Positions 63,850 through 64,000 of a DNA stretch of 64,000 nt are shown piece by piece; position 1 is the first letter of the stretch, and every line of letters begins with the position of its first letter. Made by a program: the position numbers and the translations under genes. The stretch comes from CALNXN01 sp942490645. Lineage in GTDB: Bacteria > Pseudomonadota > Alphaproteobacteria > Rhodobacterales > Rhodobacteraceae. Below the pieces are notes generated by a model, which had not been told where the DNA came from, ran no database searches, and saw only the letters and a program-made list of their open reading frames with translations. The DNA lies in NCBI GenBank assembly GCA_942490645.1, contig CALNXN010000005.1, positions 434,001-498,000 of the forward strand, read 5' to 3'.

Positions 63850-64000
63850 ATCACCTGGATTTGATTGGGTGTAAAGCTGCGCAGCATCTGATCGAAAATT
63901 GGGTCCGAATCCTTGGCGTTTGCCAGCAGGTCGGTGGTGGTGAGGATGTAAATTCTGGGCTTCTCCCCAGCGACCAGCATGTAGAACTGCTTCTGCGCCA
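63846..64000 (-). CDS. DcrB/DUF1795-like protein, 3' end only
   Basis: The gene runs off the window edge. The last 50 residues read QKQFYMLVAGEKPRIYILTTTDLLANAKDS, then DPIFDQMLRSFTPNQIQVI and stop. The pattern YMLVAG...ILTTT...FDQMLRSF is that of DcrB/DUF1795 proteins often found beside PAAR and VgrG genes. Its stop overlaps the end of the convergent methyltransferase gene. Confidence 0.65.
   Translation of the reverse strand, partial: AQKQFYMLVAGEKPRIYILTTTDLLANAKDSDPIFDQMLRSFTPNQIQVI

Overview
The window reads as two unrelated pieces of DNA joined near position 52,360. Bases 1 to about 52,360 are an alphaproteobacterial chromosome segment of the Rhodobacteraceae (Roseobacter) type. The signs are gene families and gene orders typical of that group: pmbA - inositol-phosphatase-like gene - DUF4170 - waaA - lpxK; DUF3576 - leuS - lptE - holA; xthA - thioredoxin/YbbN - LON domain - Trm112 - UbiH; ftsK - lolA; and betaine/dimethylglycine catabolism genes. 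From about 52,380 to the end, the genes look like those of a higher-GC gammaproteobacterium, most likely a purple sulfur bacterium of the Chromatiaceae type. That part holds toxin-antitoxin modules, Rpn-type fragments, interspersed repeats, a PAS/GAF/GGDEF protein with a B12-binding partner, and a PAAR (type VI secretion) neighbourhood. The join falls inside the open reading frame of an FAD-dependent oxidoreductase. A misassembled contig is the simplest explanation; a genomic-island boundary is the alternative.

Layout of the alphaproteobacterial part. 0.1-5.3 kb: stand-alone receiver protein, alkane hydroxylase alkB, mutY, a DciA-like DUF721 gene, a DsbA-like oxidoreductase and a class III CoA transferase. 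5.3-11.7 kb: a minus-strand cluster for lipid A/KDO attachment (lpxK, waaA), a phosphatase, pmbA and a DUF2125 envelope protein. 11.8-13.2 kb: an SDR dehydrogenase and an enoyl-CoA hydratase. 13.2-17.2 kb: an HNH endonuclease gene cut in two by a 3.65-kb IS1595-like element that has 26-bp inverted ends, an 8-bp target duplication, a frameshifted transposase and passenger genes. 17.2-25.5 kb: mechanosensitive channel, flavoprotein, GST, GFA protein, holA, lptE, leuS and a DUF3576 lipoprotein. 25.8-33.9 kb: porin, YggS, L,D-transpeptidase-like protein, ribA (frameshifted), an OmpR-type regulator followed by a candidate small RNA, an enoyl reductase, xthA, YbbN-like thioredoxin, LON-domain protein and Trm112. 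33.9-46.8 kb: UbiH-type hydroxylase, amidase, aminotransferase, ftsK, lolA, a lytic transglycosylase, hspQ, gamma-glutamyltransferase, an RsbW/STAS pair, thiolase and a GAF-type methionine sulfoxide reductase. 47.0-52.4 kb: XRE-cupin regulator, LysE exporter, GFA protein, a dimethylglycine/sarcosine dehydrogenase-like gene (frameshifted), a homocysteine methyltransferase and the start of a second dehydrogenase cut by the join.

Layout of the gammaproteobacterial part. 52.7-56.6 kb is an island of small toxin-antitoxin systems: DUF433/DUF5615, Phd/ParE and DUF1778/GNAT. The last of these sits inside the relics of a second Phd/ParE copy, with diverged repeats of about 100 bp between them. 56.9-57.6 kb holds two broken small genes. 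57.8-60.7 kb encodes a diguanylate cyclase whose start overlaps a cobalamin-binding protein carrying the W-x9-EH signature of CarH-type light sensors. 60.8-62.2 kb holds a hypothetical gene preceded by its own degraded duplicate. 62.4-64.0 kb holds a PAAR spike protein, a Trm112-like/methyltransferase fusion (frameshifted) and the 3' end of a DcrB/DUF1795-like gene.

Both parts carry single-base frameshifts in genes expected to be intact (ribA, the dehydrogenase, the methyltransferase). This fits residual sequencing error, although the right-hand part also shows real gene decay. No rRNA or tRNA genes and no CRISPR arrays were recognised.
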